From positions 1,155,001 through 1,219,000 of the forward strand of contig NZ_CP150277.1 in assembly GCF_037977385.1 (NCBI RefSeq): a DNA stretch of 64,000 nt. Direction: 5' to 3'. How positions within the stretch are numbered: position 1 is the stretch's first letter; the number at the start of each line of letters is the position of its first letter. Below are positions 52,376 to 62,202 of the stretch, one piece after another. The notes under the pieces were generated by a model. That model saw only the letters and a program-made list of their open reading frames with translations. It did not search any database and was not told the origin of the DNA. Source of the DNA: Terribacillus sp. FSL K6-0262 (lineage in GTDB: Bacteria; Bacillota; Bacilli; Bacillales; Amphibacillaceae). The translations under genes and the position numbers were made by a program.

Positions 52376-52996
52376 TTAACTTTTTACCTTGTTTTCATGC
52401 AGCTGTCGATATGCAATCAAATCTGCAATCGTGATAATGGGCAGCTTGTGTTTTTCAGCCAGCTTTTCAAGTTCCGGCATGCGAGCCATTGTCCCATCGT
52501 CATTCATGATTTCACAAATATAACCAGCTTCAGCTGTGCCGGCCAATGCAGCCAAGTCAACAGCTGCTTCGGTATGACCAGGACGCTCCAGGACTCCGTT
52601 CGGTTTGGCAATCAGCGGAAAGATATGTCCCGGTCGCTGGAAATCAGTCGGTAAGCTGGCTGCATCAGCCAGCTTACCGATTGTATGGGCACGCTCGAAT
52701 GCGCTGATACCAGTAGTGGAATCGATATGATCGATGCTGACAGTAAATGCTGTTCCATGCGGGTCCGTATTTTCACTTACCATCGGGGGCAAATCCAATC
52801 TTTCAGCAATTTCCCGGGAAATAGGTGCACATATCAGACCTTTTCCGACAGAAGCCATGAAATTTACCGTTTCAGGACTTGCAAATGCTGCCAAGGCCAT
52901 TAAATCCCCTTCATTCTCCCTTTTCTCATCATCTGTGATGATGATGGCTTTACCGCTTTTCAAATGGTCGAGCGCATTGGCTATTGTCGTTTTCAT
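52376..52996 (-). CDS. ribB: 3,4-dihydroxy-2-butanone 4-phosphate synthase, without RibA domain
   Basis: A 206-residue single-domain RibB. Motifs [11 protein letters not shown] (about 22-32), the catalytic His in [10 protein letters not shown], and [12 protein letters not shown] at the end. In most Bacillaceae the chain continues into a GTP cyclohydrolase II domain (RibBA, about 400 residues). Here it stops at the hinge (KVKS) and no remnant follows in the 77 bases before ribH. Start ATG 52996 with AGGAGGG. Confidence 0.94.
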   Translation of the reverse strand: MKTTIANALDHLKSGKAIIITDDEKRENEGDLMALAAFASPETVNFMASVGKGLICAPISREIAERLDLPPMVSENTDPHGTAFTVSIDHIDSTTGISAFERAHTIGKLADAASLPTDFQRPGHIFPLIAKPNGVLERPGHTEAAVDLAALAGTAEAGYICEIMNDDGTMARMPELEKLAEKHKLPIITIADLIAYRQLHENKVKS

Positions 52997-53007
52997 TCGT
53001 TTCCCTC

Positions 53008-53655
53008 CTAATCCATGAATCCGTGCTGTGCCAATGTTTCTGTCGTAATGCCAGCAGGCCGGGGACTTTTTTGATATTCCATAAGCCGTTCCATGTATTT
53101 GGCCAGCTGGTCAAATTCAAGATTCACTTGACCGCCGGCTATTTTATCCCCTAAAATCGTCGCCTTCCTTGTCTCAGGAATAAGCGAAATGGTAAACAAA
53201 TCATCCTTCACATCAAACACAGTCAATGACACACCATCAACGGAAATCGATCCTTTTTTCATTAAATACTGCAGACCTTCCGTGACGCCAATATCAATAT
53301 AACGTGCATTCGACTCTTCCCGGATAGCTAGGATAGTGCCCGTCGTATCGACGTGACCGCTCACGAAATGGCCGCCCAGTCTGCCGCTCGGCTGAAGTGC
53401 TGGTTCCAAGTTCACTGCATCTGCACTGCGTACATTCGATAAAGAACTGTCGCGGAACGTTTCTGGCATCACATCGACCTGGAAAGCATGCGATGTAAAG
53501 CTAGTGACTGTGAGACAGACACCGTTAACCGCTATACTGTCCCCGATATGCATATCTTTGGTCAGTTTCTCGCTGGCAATGGTAAGCTGCATCGCCTTTT
53601 CCTGTTGATTGACAGCAATCACGCTGCCTACTTCCTGGATGATTCCAGTAAACAC
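53008..53655 (-). CDS. ribE: Riboflavin synthase alpha subunit
   Basis: A 215-residue enzyme with two lumazine-binding repeats (FTGIIQEVG start; second repeat from about residue 98, [12 protein letters not shown]). Same length as B. subtilis RibE. The start is GTG 53655 behind AGGAGGAGG; the longer frame to 53700 has no ribosome-binding site. First protein gene after the FMN riboswitch; ribD, normally first, is missing. Confidence 0.95.
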   Translation of the reverse strand: MFTGIIQEVGSVIAVNQQEKAMQLTIASEKLTKDMHIGDSIAVNGVCLTVTSFTSHAFQVDVMPETFRDSSLSNVRSADAVNLEPALQPSGRLGGHFVSGHVDTTGTILAIREESNARYIDIGVTEGLQYLMKKGSISVDGVSLTVFDVKDDLFTISLIPETRKATILGDKIAGGQVNLEFDQLAKYMERLMEYQKSPRPAGITTETLAQHGFMD

Positions 53656-53860
53656 ATTTCCTCCTCCTATTCTTTTCATCTTCCTCAGACTTGAAGTCAT
53701 CTGACGTATTACGAATGGGAATATTACCGTCTCGGGGCAATGTGACGGTTGAGCGGGGGATGAGAGATCATCTAACAGAGCATATGCGCATCACTAAATT
53801 TTTTAGATGACGAAATAAGAGGTACAAGTTTTGTCTTGTCCCTTCACACACTATCCTTCA

Positions 53861-53896
53861 TATAAAAAGCCCCAGAATCAAAAATTCTGGGGCTTA
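53861..53896 (-). terminator. Terminator of the FMN riboswitch
   Basis: Stem AAGCCCCAGAAT with its complement (53867-53895), then TTTTTATA on the minus strand. It lies between the riboswitch and ribE and is the expected expression platform. The 53656-53860 stretch has no gene. Confidence 0.88.
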
Positions 53897-53969
53897 GGAA
53901 TTCAAAAGTATAGTGAAACAAGCTATCGTCACTTGACGAAAAGCTTTTGCTGGCGTGTGGATAGCACGC

Positions 53970-54105
53970 CGTTTCCTCTTTCCCATCCAGACTATACTGT
54001 CGGCTTTGGAATCTCACCAAATCCACCGTTATAAAAACGGGTCACGGACTGAAGACAGCTGCGCTGCCTATCACCGCCGGTCGGGAATTACACCCTGCCC
54101 CAAGA
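53970..54105 (-). promoter_or_regulatory. FMN riboswitch (RFN element)
   Basis: Minus strand, in order: GGGGCAGGGTGTAATTCCC, GACCGGCGGTGAT, GTGAGATTCC, GCCGACAGT and ATAGTCTGGATGGGA, all conserved RFN segments. It should shut off ribE-ribB-ribH when FMN is plentiful. A weak promoter may lie at about 54120-54170. Confidence 0.95.
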
Positions 54106-54266
54106 GAAAACCTATTCGATTGCTTTTACTTTAACATATTTTTTATCTCGTTGTACAGCAGGAAAAAAGTCTGAAAATCAAGTTGGCAATATGTGGAACA
54201 ATAGCTAAACAAAATCAGTAAAATAAAGTTGACCGTTCAAGATTAATTTACACAGGGGGGATTTTA

Positions 54267-54887
54267 ATGAAACAGGCAATGGCATTGACTACCTTTGAGC
54301 AGCTGAAAGCGATCAGTGACCCGCTTCGTGCCGAAATGATCATGAAGCTGATCGAAACCTCTCATACTGGTCAGCAGCTGGCTGTCCTGTTGGAAACAAG
54401 CAGACCAAAGATCCATTATCATCTGAAAGAGTTGGAGAAAAACGGGTTGATCGAGGTGATCCGCACCGAAGAGAAGCATGGAATTATACAGAAATTCTAT
54501 CGAGCCGCTGCAAGAGGCTTTTTTCCATCGGAAAATCTGCTTCCTTATGCAGAAGAACTCAGCGAATCGACGAGGCAGCTATATATACAAATGACCAATA
54601 AGACACGTTCAGCGGTTCTAGCCGCACCAGAATCCTCGTTTGCCAAAATTGCCGGCTCCACTGACCCGAAAGACTGGGACGCCATCGGCAGCATATGGGA
54701 AGTAAGTGCAACCGAAGCTGATTTCAAAGAATTCATCCAGGGCTTAGCCGGCTTGATGCAAACACTGCGTGAAAAGAGTGAAGCTGCAGAGAACGACCCG
54801 GATGGCAAGCTCTATCATTTCTCCGCCTTCGGTTTTGAAATCGATACACCATCGTTTGATCAAATTGAACTGGAAGAGGAGGACTGA
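54267..54887 (+). CDS. ArsR-type winged-helix regulator
   Basis: A 206-residue regulator: N-terminal HTH (about 5-75, FEQLKAISDPLRAEMIMKL and SRPKIHYHLKELEKNGLI) and a C-terminal helical sensing domain of about 120 residues. No metal-binding cysteine pair is visible, so it does not look like a classical metal sensor. Two bases before the MFS gene, so it probably regulates this exporter. A TTGACCGTTCAA palindrome (54229-54240) just upstream may be its operator. Confidence 0.85.
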   Translation: MKQAMALTTFEQLKAISDPLRAEMIMKLIETSHTGQQLAVLLETSRPKIHYHLKELEKNGLIEVIRTEEKHGIIQKFYRAAARGFFPSENLLPYAEELSESTRQLYIQMTNKTRSAVLAAPESSFAKIAGSTDPKDWDAIGSIWEVSATEADFKEFIQGLAGLMQTLREKSEAAENDPDGKLYHFSAFGFEIDTPSFDQIELEEED

Positions 54888-54889
54888 GG

Positions 54890-56158
54890 ATGTTCTCCAT
54901 TTTAAAACAGCGGAATTACGGTCTGCTTTTCTCGGGGAGGATTGTCACCAATATCGGGGACAGTATTTATTTCATCGCCGCAATGTGGCTCGTTTATGAC
55001 TTAAGCGGCAGCGCATTCTATTCGGGTCTTGCTGGATTCCTGACACAAATACCGAATATATTGCAGTTCCTGATCGGCCCGCTGGTCGACCGCTGGCCGA
55101 TACGCCGGACGCTAGTATGGACCCAGGCACTCCAAGCCGTGCTCATCCTGCTGATTCCGCTCGCAGCTTGGCAGGGTTTTCTAACTGTTACACTGGTGCT
55201 CCTACTCATGCCTCTATTGGCTTGTATCGATGCATTCGCATATCCTACCGAAACAAAAGCATTGCCCCTTGTACTGAAAAAAGAAGAACTGCCCGCCGGC
55301 AATGCATTATTTTCCTTCGCTTATCAAGGCGTCGATTTAATTTTCCATGCCATTGCAGGGGTGCTGCTTGCCTTTTTTGGAGCAACATTATTATTCATCA
55401 TCGACTCGTTCACCTTTTGCATTGCATTTCTTTTATTCAGCTTCATTAAAATTCCGCATCAAAAAGCACAGACTGCTATGTCTGGCACTGCTCGTTCAGC
55501 TATTCATTCTTACCTCACGGAATTGAAAGAGGGACTCAAGATATTATTCACGACCATTTTGGCTGCTGCACTGTTTGGGGCAGTATTATGCAACCTGGCT
55601 ATTGGTGCAGCCATGGCTGTGATGCCGGCATTCGCAGACGAACGGCAAGGAGCTGCTGTATATGGTTTGTATTTGGCTTCTATGTCTTGCGGGGCCTTGA
55701 TAGGAGCGCTATCAGCAGCCTCTTTCAGCAAACTTCCAATCGGCAAAGCGACAATCTTCACCATGTTCTTAGCTGCTGCAATATGGGCAGCTGCCGCCTT
55801 TGTGCCATGGACTTGGCTGAGTGTGATTCTATTCGGGCTCGCTTGGGTGCCTGTCGGCTGTATCAATGTCACATTTGCCACGATGTTACAGACGTTACTG
55901 CCTGTTTCCATGATCGGAAGAGTAACAAGTGCAAGCGCAAGCTTCAGCACGATTGCCACTCCGCTTGGATCATTGACCGGTGGATATGCGGCGACACATA
56001 TTCCCGTCACTTGGGTCTTTTGCGCTGCTGGTACCGGCCTAGCCTTGCTTTCCATAACATGGCTACTGTATCCAAAATTGCGCAAGCTGGGACCGCTGGC
56101 TTCCCTTTCTCCCGAATTACTGGGATTCAAAGAACATGCCCAGCAGGAATCAAGCTGA
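54890..56158 (+). CDS. MFS transporter (MFS_3 / macrolide-efflux-like)
   Basis: A 422-residue transporter with 12 predicted membrane segments. Starts MFSILKQRNYGLLFSGRIVTNIGD, typical of the enterobactin/macrolide exporter branch. The GPLVDRWPIRRTL loop between helices 2 and 3 is the MFS signature. Drug or metabolite efflux is likely; the substrate is unknown. Its end abuts the opposite-strand VanZ gene with no gap. Confidence 0.85.
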   Translation: MFSILKQRNYGLLFSGRIVTNIGDSIYFIAAMWLVYDLSGSAFYSGLAGFLTQIPNILQFLIGPLVDRWPIRRTLVWTQALQAVLILLIPLAAWQGFLTVTLVLLLMPLLACIDAFAYPTETKALPLVLKKEELPAGNALFSFAYQGVDLIFHAIAGVLLAFFGATLLFIIDSFTFCIAFLLFSFIKIPHQKAQTAMSGTARSAIHSYLTELKEGLKILFTTILAAALFGAVLCNLAIGAAMAVMPAFADERQGAAVYGLYLASMSCGALIGALSAASFSKLPIGKATIFTMFLAAAIWAAAAFVPWTWLSVILFGLAWVPVGCINVTFATMLQTLLPVSMIGRVTSASASFSTIATPLGSLTGGYAATHIPVTWVFCAAGTGLALLSITWLLYPKLRKLGPLASLSPELLGFKEHAQQESS

Positions 56159-56731
56159 TCACTGCTTGTCCTTTTTCAATAATGGACGCAGTGCAACCCA
56201 ATAGAATGCATAGCCCAGCATAGCTCCCAATACATTCAGGATGACATCATCGATATCGACAGAGCGATAATTATAACCGACAAAATAATTGAGCAGACCT
56301 TGTGTCGATTCGATTGCCGTACTGAACACCAATCCGCAGAGGACGACGACAAAGAACGATCTGATCCGGCGAATGAGCAAAGGCAGATAAAAGCCGAGCG
56401 GTACGAATAAGAGTATATTGCCTCCTAGATTTTTAAGTGCCAGCCCGTAACCGAAGCCATCGATTTGTGTGGTATGCCAGATTTGCATGATGGAAGCGAG
56501 TGGCGATGTATTCCAGCGGTAGCTTGTTTCCAGCTGCTGATTCTCTTCGATGAGGTTCTGATCCACAGGCAACGGGAAGAATGTAAGACAAATGACGGCA
56601 ATCACATAAATGGCAAAGGATGCCATCAATAAATGCTGTTTCTTGGTAATACCGAACGTCTGATGAAACGGAATGATGGACAATAGATAAACAAACGCCA
56701 GGAAAATAGCCGGCGCTACGTAAGTTAACAT
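56159..56731 (-). CDS. VanZ family membrane protein
   Basis: A 190-residue protein with about five membrane segments. The VanZ-like pattern is visible in NLGGNILLFVPLGFYLPLL and FSTAIESTQGLLNYFVGYNYRSVDIDDVILNVLGAMLGY. VanZ itself gives low-level teicoplanin resistance, but chromosomal homologues are mostly uncharacterised. Convergent with the MFS gene, with directly adjoining stop codons. Confidence 0.85.
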   Translation of the reverse strand: MLTYVAPAIFLAFVYLLSIIPFHQTFGITKKQHLLMASFAIYVIAVICLTFFPLPVDQNLIEENQQLETSYRWNTSPLASIMQIWHTTQIDGFGYGLALKNLGGNILLFVPLGFYLPLLIRRIRSFFVVVLCGLVFSTAIESTQGLLNYFVGYNYRSVDIDDVILNVLGAMLGYAFYWVALRPLLKKDKQ

Positions 56732-56838
56732 AGTAATTACTCTCTCCTGTTTGCTAGAAGTCCCTTACGTAGAGTAAGTGGACATATACCCTTTAGTCTA
56801 CATGATTTTTCCTATATTGTGAACGCATAGACGCAGAA

Positions 56839-56869
56839 AAGAAACCGCCTTTTTATTGGCGGTTTCTTT
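56839..56869 (-). terminator. Terminator after argF
   Basis: Stem AAAGAAACCGCC with its complement around TTTTTATT. It lies 11 bases after the argF stop codon. Confidence 0.75.
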
Positions 56870-56879
56870 GTCATTCCCT

Positions 56880-57830
56880 TTATTTTCCCATGACAGCAAG
56901 CATAAGTGCTTTTTGGGCATGTAATCGGTTTTCGGCTTCCTGGAAGACGGCCGATTGCGGACCGTCAATGACAGCAGCAGTGACTTCTTCTCCCCGATGT
57001 GCAGGCAAGCAGTGCAAGAAGATGGCATCGGCAGCTGCTGAATCCATGAGTGCTTCATTCACCTGATAGCCTTGGAAAGCCGCAAGCCTCGCTTGTGTCT
57101 CCTGTTCCTGTCCCATGCTGGTCCAGACATCTGTATAAATGACATCCGCTCCGGCGCAGGCGACTTCCGGACTCTCCGTAATAAGCAGGAATCCCGGATC
57201 ATTGCTGATCGCTTTTGCCTTCTTCACAATTTCTGGCAGCGGCTGATAACCGGCAGGGGATGCAATCCGGATTTGCATACCTGTTTTTGCAGCAGCAATC
57301 ATCAAGCTGTTGGCTACATTGTTGGCATCTCCGATATAGGCAAGCTTCACGCCTTCCAATGTTCCTTTATATTCCAAAATCGTCTGCATATCAGCCAATG
57401 CTTGACAGGGATGGAACAAATCTGTCAAACCGTTGATCACCGGAATCTCGGCATGGGCTGCCAGCTCCTCGACCATCTTATGTGAATTGGCACGAATCAT
57501 GATTGCATCCAGGTAGCCGGACAGCACCTTGGCAGTATCTGCAACCGGCTCGCCGCGGCCGAGCTGCAGGTCTTTCGCATTCAGGTACAGCCCCATACCG
57601 CCAAGCTGGTAGATGCCGGTTTCGAATGAAACTCGTGTCCGTGTGGAAGATTTCTCAAAAATCATCCCCAGGGTTTTCCCATTCAGCGGCTGGATCAGCT
57701 CGCCTTTTTGTTGCTGACCTTTCAGCTCAGACGCCAAGTCCAGCACATAAAGAATCTCTTCCTTCGTCAAATCCTGCAGGGATAAGAGGCTTTTTCCTGC
57801 CAGGGATTGCTCTTGTGTCAATTGTCTCAT
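56880..57830 (-). CDS. argF: Ornithine carbamoyltransferase
   Basis: A 316-residue enzyme making citrulline from ornithine and carbamoyl phosphate. Signature SSTRTRVSFE (about 60-69), FHPCQALAD and HCLPAHRGEE. Start ATG 57830 overlaps the carB stop by four bases; a frame extending into carB is rejected. Downstream of carAB, which supplies carbamoyl phosphate. Confidence 0.97.
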   Translation of the reverse strand: MRQLTQEQSLAGKSLLSLQDLTKEEILYVLDLASELKGQQQKGELIQPLNGKTLGMIFEKSSTRTRVSFETGIYQLGGMGLYLNAKDLQLGRGEPVADTAKVLSGYLDAIMIRANSHKMVEELAAHAEIPVINGLTDLFHPCQALADMQTILEYKGTLEGVKLAYIGDANNVANSLMIAAAKTGMQIRIASPAGYQPLPEIVKKAKAISNDPGFLLITESPEVACAGADVIYTDVWTSMGQEQETQARLAAFQGYQVNEALMDSAAADAIFLHCLPAHRGEEVTAAVIDGPQSAVFQEAENRLHAQKALMLAVMGK

Positions 57831-60800
57831 TGCACATGCTCCTTTTCCGCTTCTTCCAGATAATCTGACATGGACAGGCTGTTTGCCAGCTTCTCCTGCC
57901 CGGCCAGCCAGTAGCTCTGCATCGTTGGCAGACTCGTCATACACGGGGTCTCCGTCTTCCAAGCTGCTTCACGGATGGCTTGGAATCCTTTTCTTGTGCT
58001 GCATACTGCTGTCATCTCTTGATCTTCAATCAAATCGACTGCTTCTTCATCAGAAACAATCCGGAATGAACCAGGATCCGGCAGCAATGCCGCGGTCCCC
58101 TCTGTCAGGACAGCGTTCGATCGCAGCTTGCCAAGTAACGCTTCCAGCTGGGATAGGTCGGAAGCTTCGACATCCAAAAGAATCTGCGAATCCTCCGTCA
58201 GAGATCTAAGCGTCTTTTCCTTCCAGCCAAATGCTTTATTCAGTGCTTCCGGCACCGTTCTCCCCAATCCGATTGCTTCTCCTGTCGATTGCATATCCGG
58301 GCCGAGGAGCGGATCGACACCTGCCAATTTTGTTGTGGAAAAGACAGGCAGCTTCACAGCATAGAATGGTATCTCTTTTTGCAATCCGAGCGGGTAACCT
58401 GATTGCCGCAGTGATTCCCCCATCTGGATCCTGGTTGCCAGATCCACCAATGGAATACCTGTCACCTTACTGGAAATAGGCACTGTGCGGGAGGCCCTTG
58501 GATTGACTTCCAGGACATACAGGATCGATCGGTCCTCACTGAAGACAAATTGAATGTTCATGATGCCTTTCACCTGGAGCGCATCAGAAATCCTGCTCGC
58601 ATAGGAGACGATCGACTCCTTCTCCGACTCACTTAAACCAGGGGACGGGAAGATCGCCGTACTATCTCCGCTATGGACTCCGGCTGGTTCGATATGTTCA
58701 TAGATGCCCGGGATAAGGATGTCTGCACCATCACATACAACATCCACCTCTACCTCCATGCCCGGAACATATTTATCCAGCAGCAGCGGGAATAGGCGGG
58801 AGCTATGGATCTGATGCTGCAGTCCTTCCAGATAAGACTCCAGCCTATCTTCGGAATGGAGGATGACCATCCCTTGCCCTCCAATCACGTAGGATGGACG
58901 GATGAGGATCGGATAGCCGATACGGCGGGCTTCGTCTTTCAAAGAAGCTGTATCCATCACCGTCGTGCCTGGAATATGCGGGATGTTCAAAGAATGCAGC
59001 AAATCATAGAAGGCTTCCCTATTCTCTACCCGATCTATCGAGGCCGTGCTGGTTCCGGCAATGGTCACGCCAGCCGCCTCCAAATCCGCAGCTAAATTGA
59101 TTGCCGTCTGCCCTCCGAACTGGACGAGCACTTCATCGGCTTGCTCCTTTTCGATGATGTGCAGTACATCTTCTTTTGTCAGCGGCTCGAAGTATAAATG
59201 ATCGGCTGTATTGAAATCGGTACTGACCGTTTCTGGATTATTATTGATGACGACCGATCGGATCCCTTGATTCCGTAAAGACAAAGCGGATTGGACAGAG
59301 CAGAAATCGAATTCCACTCCTTGCCCGATCCGAATCGGACCAGAGCCGAGCACCACGACTTTTTTTGCTGCCTCCGGCAATGGCTCGACCTCATCTTCTT
59401 CCTGCCAGCTCGAATAGAAATATGGCGTTTGTGCAGAAAACTCTGCTGCACATGTATCCACCATCTTATAGGATGGTTTGGCTCCCAGCTCCCTGATCAG
59501 TCCTTCGACTGCAGCCAATGGCTGATCGAAAATCCTGGCCAGGGCCACATTGCTGAATCCAAGTGTCTTTGCTTTTCGAAGCAGCACTTCGTCCGGCTGC
59601 CAACCTCCATCTTTTAATTCCTGCTCGATATCGATTATCCGTTTCATCTCATGGAGGAAAAAGGTCGTGATTTCTGTCCATTCATGAATGGTTTCAATCG
59701 TCATCCCGCGGCGCAATGCTTCTGCCAGCAGGAACAGCCGGCGATCATCCGCAGCTTTGAGGCCCTGTTCCAGCTCGCTATCCGACAGCGCTTCAGCAGC
59801 TGGCAGACGGAATTCCTCCAGCCCCACCTCCAAGGAACGGATCGCTTTATGCAAACCTGCCGGCAGGTTGCGGGAAAGCGCCATCACTTCCCCTGTCGCT
59901 TTCATTTGCGTACCGAGCAAGCGATCGGCCTGCGTGAACTTATCGAATGGCCAGCGCGGAATTTTCACCGCCACATAGTCGATGGCCGGCTCAAAGCTGG
60001 CAAATGTATCACCAGTGATCGGATTCGGCACCTCATGCAGATGGTAGCCAAGCGCAAGCTTTGCAGCAATCCGGGCTATCGGATAGCCTGTCGCTTTGGA
60101 AGCCAGTGCACTGGAGCGGCTTACCCGGGGGTTCACCTCGATGATGACGTACTCGTCGCTATCCGGATTCAGTGCAAACTGGATATTACAGCCCCCAACG
60201 ACACCAAGTTCACGGATGACCTTGCAAGATACCGTCCGCAGCATTTGATACTGTCTGTCTGTCAGTGTCTGGGAAGGAGCGACAACGATACTGTCTCCTG
60301 TATGTATGCCGACAGGGTCGATATTTTCCATATTGCAGACGATGATGCAGGTATCATTGGCATCGCGCATCACTTCATATTCGATCTCCTTCCAGCCTTT
60401 CACGCTTTGTTCGATCAATACTTGATTGATCGGGCTTGCCTGGATTCCGCTTTTCACGTATCGCAGCAGCTCGGATAGGTCATTGGCGATTCCCCCGCCG
60501 GCTCCGCCTAGTGTGTAAGCTGGACGGATGATGATGGGAAATCCTGTTTTTTCAGCGAAAGCTTTCGCTTCCTCGATGGAAGTGATCGGCAGGCTTTCCG
60601 GGACTGGCTCATTGATATCCTGCATCATCTGCTTGAACAATTCACGGTCTTCCCCACGCTGGATGGCATCCAATGGAGTGCCTAGGAGCGTGACATTGTA
60701 TTCTTCCAATACCCCGGCTTGGTCCAGACTTACAGCAAGGTTAAGACCCGTCTGACCGCCCAGGGTGGGCAGCAGGCCATCCGGTCTTTCCTTATCGATG

Positions 60801-61030
60801 ATGTTCGTCAAGGATTCACAAGTGAGCGGCTCCAAATACACTTGATCGGCAAAAGCCTGATCCGTCATGATGGTCGCAGGATTATTATTGACGAGGATGA
60901 CCTCTATTCCCTCCTCCTTCAAGGCAAGACATGCTTGTGTACCTGCATAATCGAACTCTGCCGCCTGCCCGATGACAATCGGACCAGAACCGATGACTAG
61001 GACTTTCTTGATGTGCGGGTGTTTAGGCAT
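57827..61030 (-). CDS. carB: Carbamoyl phosphate synthetase large subunit, arginine-type
   Basis: A 1067-residue enzyme with two homologous ATP-grasp halves (about 1-545 and 546-930). Both have NNNPAT/NNNPET and the metal-binding EVNPRVSRSSAL / EVNPRASRTVPI motifs. The final MGS-like domain (about 935-1067), which binds UMP or IMP in pyrimidine-controlled enzymes, is short and divergent. This suits an arginine-specific enzyme controlled by transcription. Overlaps carA by eight bases. Confidence 0.94.
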   Translation of the reverse strand: MPKHPHIKKVLVIGSGPIVIGQAAEFDYAGTQACLALKEEGIEVILVNNNPATIMTDQAFADQVYLEPLTCESLTNIIDKERPDGLLPTLGGQTGLNLAVSLDQAGVLEEYNVTLLGTPLDAIQRGEDRELFKQMMQDINEPVPESLPITSIEEAKAFAEKTGFPIIIRPAYTLGGAGGGIANDLSELLRYVKSGIQASPINQVLIEQSVKGWKEIEYEVMRDANDTCIIVCNMENIDPVGIHTGDSIVVAPSQTLTDRQYQMLRTVSCKVIRELGVVGGCNIQFALNPDSDEYVIIEVNPRVSRSSALASKATGYPIARIAAKLALGYHLHEVPNPITGDTFASFEPAIDYVAVKIPRWPFDKFTQADRLLGTQMKATGEVMALSRNLPAGLHKAIRSLEVGLEEFRLPAAEALSDSELEQGLKAADDRRLFLLAEALRRGMTIETIHEWTEITTFFLHEMKRIIDIEQELKDGGWQPDEVLLRKAKTLGFSNVALARIFDQPLAAVEGLIRELGAKPSYKMVDTCAAEFSAQTPYFYSSWQEEDEVEPLPEAAKKVVVLGSGPIRIGQGVEFDFCSVQSALSLRNQGIRSVVINNNPETVSTDFNTADHLYFEPLTKEDVLHIIEKEQADEVLVQFGGQTAINLAADLEAAGVTIAGTSTASIDRVENREAFYDLLHSLNIPHIPGTTVMDTASLKDEARRIGYPILIRPSYVIGGQGMVILHSEDRLESYLEGLQHQIHSSRLFPLLLDKYVPGMEVEVDVVCDGADILIPGIYEHIEPAGVHSGDSTAIFPSPGLSESEKESIVSYASRISDALQVKGIMNIQFVFSEDRSILYVLEVNPRASRTVPISSKVTGIPLVDLATRIQMGESLRQSGYPLGLQKEIPFYAVKLPVFSTTKLAGVDPLLGPDMQSTGEAIGLGRTVPEALNKAFGWKEKTLRSLTEDSQILLDVEASDLSQLEALLGKLRSNAVLTEGTAALLPDPGSFRIVSDEEAVDLIEDQEMTAVCSTRKGFQAIREAAWKTETPCMTSLPTMQSYWLAGQEKLANSLSMSDYLEEAEKEHVQ

Positions 61031-62108
61031 ATGCTGTCACTCCTCTGTTCCGTACCGATTTCAAGAATTGTTCGAACACATCATACGTATCGCTCGGACC
61101 GGGATGCGCTTCCGGATGGAATTGGACACTCATGATCGGTTTGGAGCAGTGCTGCAGCCCTTCGATCGAACCATCATTCACATTGCTATATAGGATATTC
61201 CAAAGCTCCTGGGAAATAGAAGCTCCATCGACGACATATCCATGATTCTGGGAAGTAATCGATACCTTCCCGCTAGGCAAGTGCTGAACCGGATGATTGC
61301 TCCCCCGGTGTCCATAAGGAAGCCGCATCGTATTCCCCCCGAACGCAAGGGCCAGCAGCTGATGACCGAGACAGATTCCCAAAGTCGGGTAAAATTCCGC
61401 AATCCGTTTTACTTCTCCCGCTAAATACTCCAGGGATTTCGGATCTCCAGGACCGTTGGACAGCAATACACCATCCACTTTTGCTTCCTGCAGTTCTTCC
61501 AGCGTCACATCGAAAGGAAAGATGGTTACGTCACAGTCATTTTCCAGCAGCATATCCCGGATCGAATGCTTATAGCCATAATCTATGAGTGCTACGTGGG
61601 CCGCTGATGGGCCATCTGCCTGGTGGAACTGTGCTTTTTTAACGGAGACCTTCTCCACAATTTTCTCGGACACTTTTGCTTTTTTCGGGATGGATCCCGG
61701 CGTCTTAGTCATTTTTCCATAAACGTCACCATGCTGACGGATTATTTTCGTCAGTTTCCGTGTATCCACCTGTGCCAATATCGGAAAATCATATGCTTGG
61801 GCAATATCCTGCAGTGTCTGGGTTGCCTGATAGTGAGCTGGTGTTTCACAAGGTGTCGAAATGACAAGTCCATGGATCGCGGGTGTGTGGCTTTCCTTAT
61901 CCTGCGCATTGAAGCCATAATTTCCGATCAGCGGATACGTCATCGTGACAATCTGACCAGCATAGGAAGGATCCGTCATCACTTCCTGGTAGCCAGTCAT
62001 CGCTGTATTGAACACCATTTCCCCCTCTGATTCCGTGATCTTCCCGAGCCAGATGCCTTCCAAGACATCTCCTGTGCTGAGCATCAAATAACCCTTTGTC
62101 TCTTCCAT
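61023..62108 (-). CDS. carA: Carbamoyl phosphate synthetase small subunit, arginine-type
   Basis: A 361-residue glutamine amidotransferase subunit. Nucleophilic cysteine in LGICLGHQLLALAFG, with the His-Glu pair in VQFHPEAHPGPSDT. The N-terminal domain (about 1-150) is the usual CarA fold. Start ATG 62108. First gene of carA-carB-argF. An ArgR-like site is 45 bases upstream. Confidence 0.95.
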   Translation of the reverse strand: MEETKGYLMLSTGDVLEGIWLGKITESEGEMVFNTAMTGYQEVMTDPSYAGQIVTMTYPLIGNYGFNAQDKESHTPAIHGLVISTPCETPAHYQATQTLQDIAQAYDFPILAQVDTRKLTKIIRQHGDVYGKMTKTPGSIPKKAKVSEKIVEKVSVKKAQFHQADGPSAAHVALIDYGYKHSIRDMLLENDCDVTIFPFDVTLEELQEAKVDGVLLSNGPGDPKSLEYLAGEVKRIAEFYPTLGICLGHQLLALAFGGNTMRLPYGHRGSNHPVQHLPSGKVSITSQNHGYVVDGASISQELWNILYSNVNDGSIEGLQHCSKPIMSVQFHPEAHPGPSDTYDVFEQFLKSVRNRGVTAYA

Positions 62109-62152
62109 TCATGCTGCTCCTTTCCGAAACGAGTTTATCTTTATTCTGATAA

Positions 62153-62168
62153 ACTAATAATTATGCAT
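62153..62168 (-). promoter_or_regulatory. Candidate ArgR/AhrC operator before carA
   Basis: Minus strand ATGCATAATTATTAGT, agreeing with an ATGAATAATTATTCAT-like ARG box at 13 of 16 positions. An A/T-rich half-site follows nearer carA. No clear promoter hexamers are seen, so transcription may start here or read through from argH. Confidence 0.5.
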
Positions 62169-62179
62169 CCGTAATAAAA

Positions 62180-62202
62180 AGAAAGGTGAGCAGCTGCTCA
62201 CC
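62180..62202 (-). terminator. Terminator after argH
   Basis: An uninterrupted 18-base palindrome GGTGAGCAG/CTGCTCACC (62185-62202), then TTTCTTTTT on the minus strand. It includes the argH stop region. Confidence 0.65.

Noticed and set aside
53701..53860. Possible remnant of ribD between the FMN riboswitch and ribE
   Set aside because: I translated the region by eye and found no recognisable RibD segment. The first ATG gives only five codons (MKDSV).
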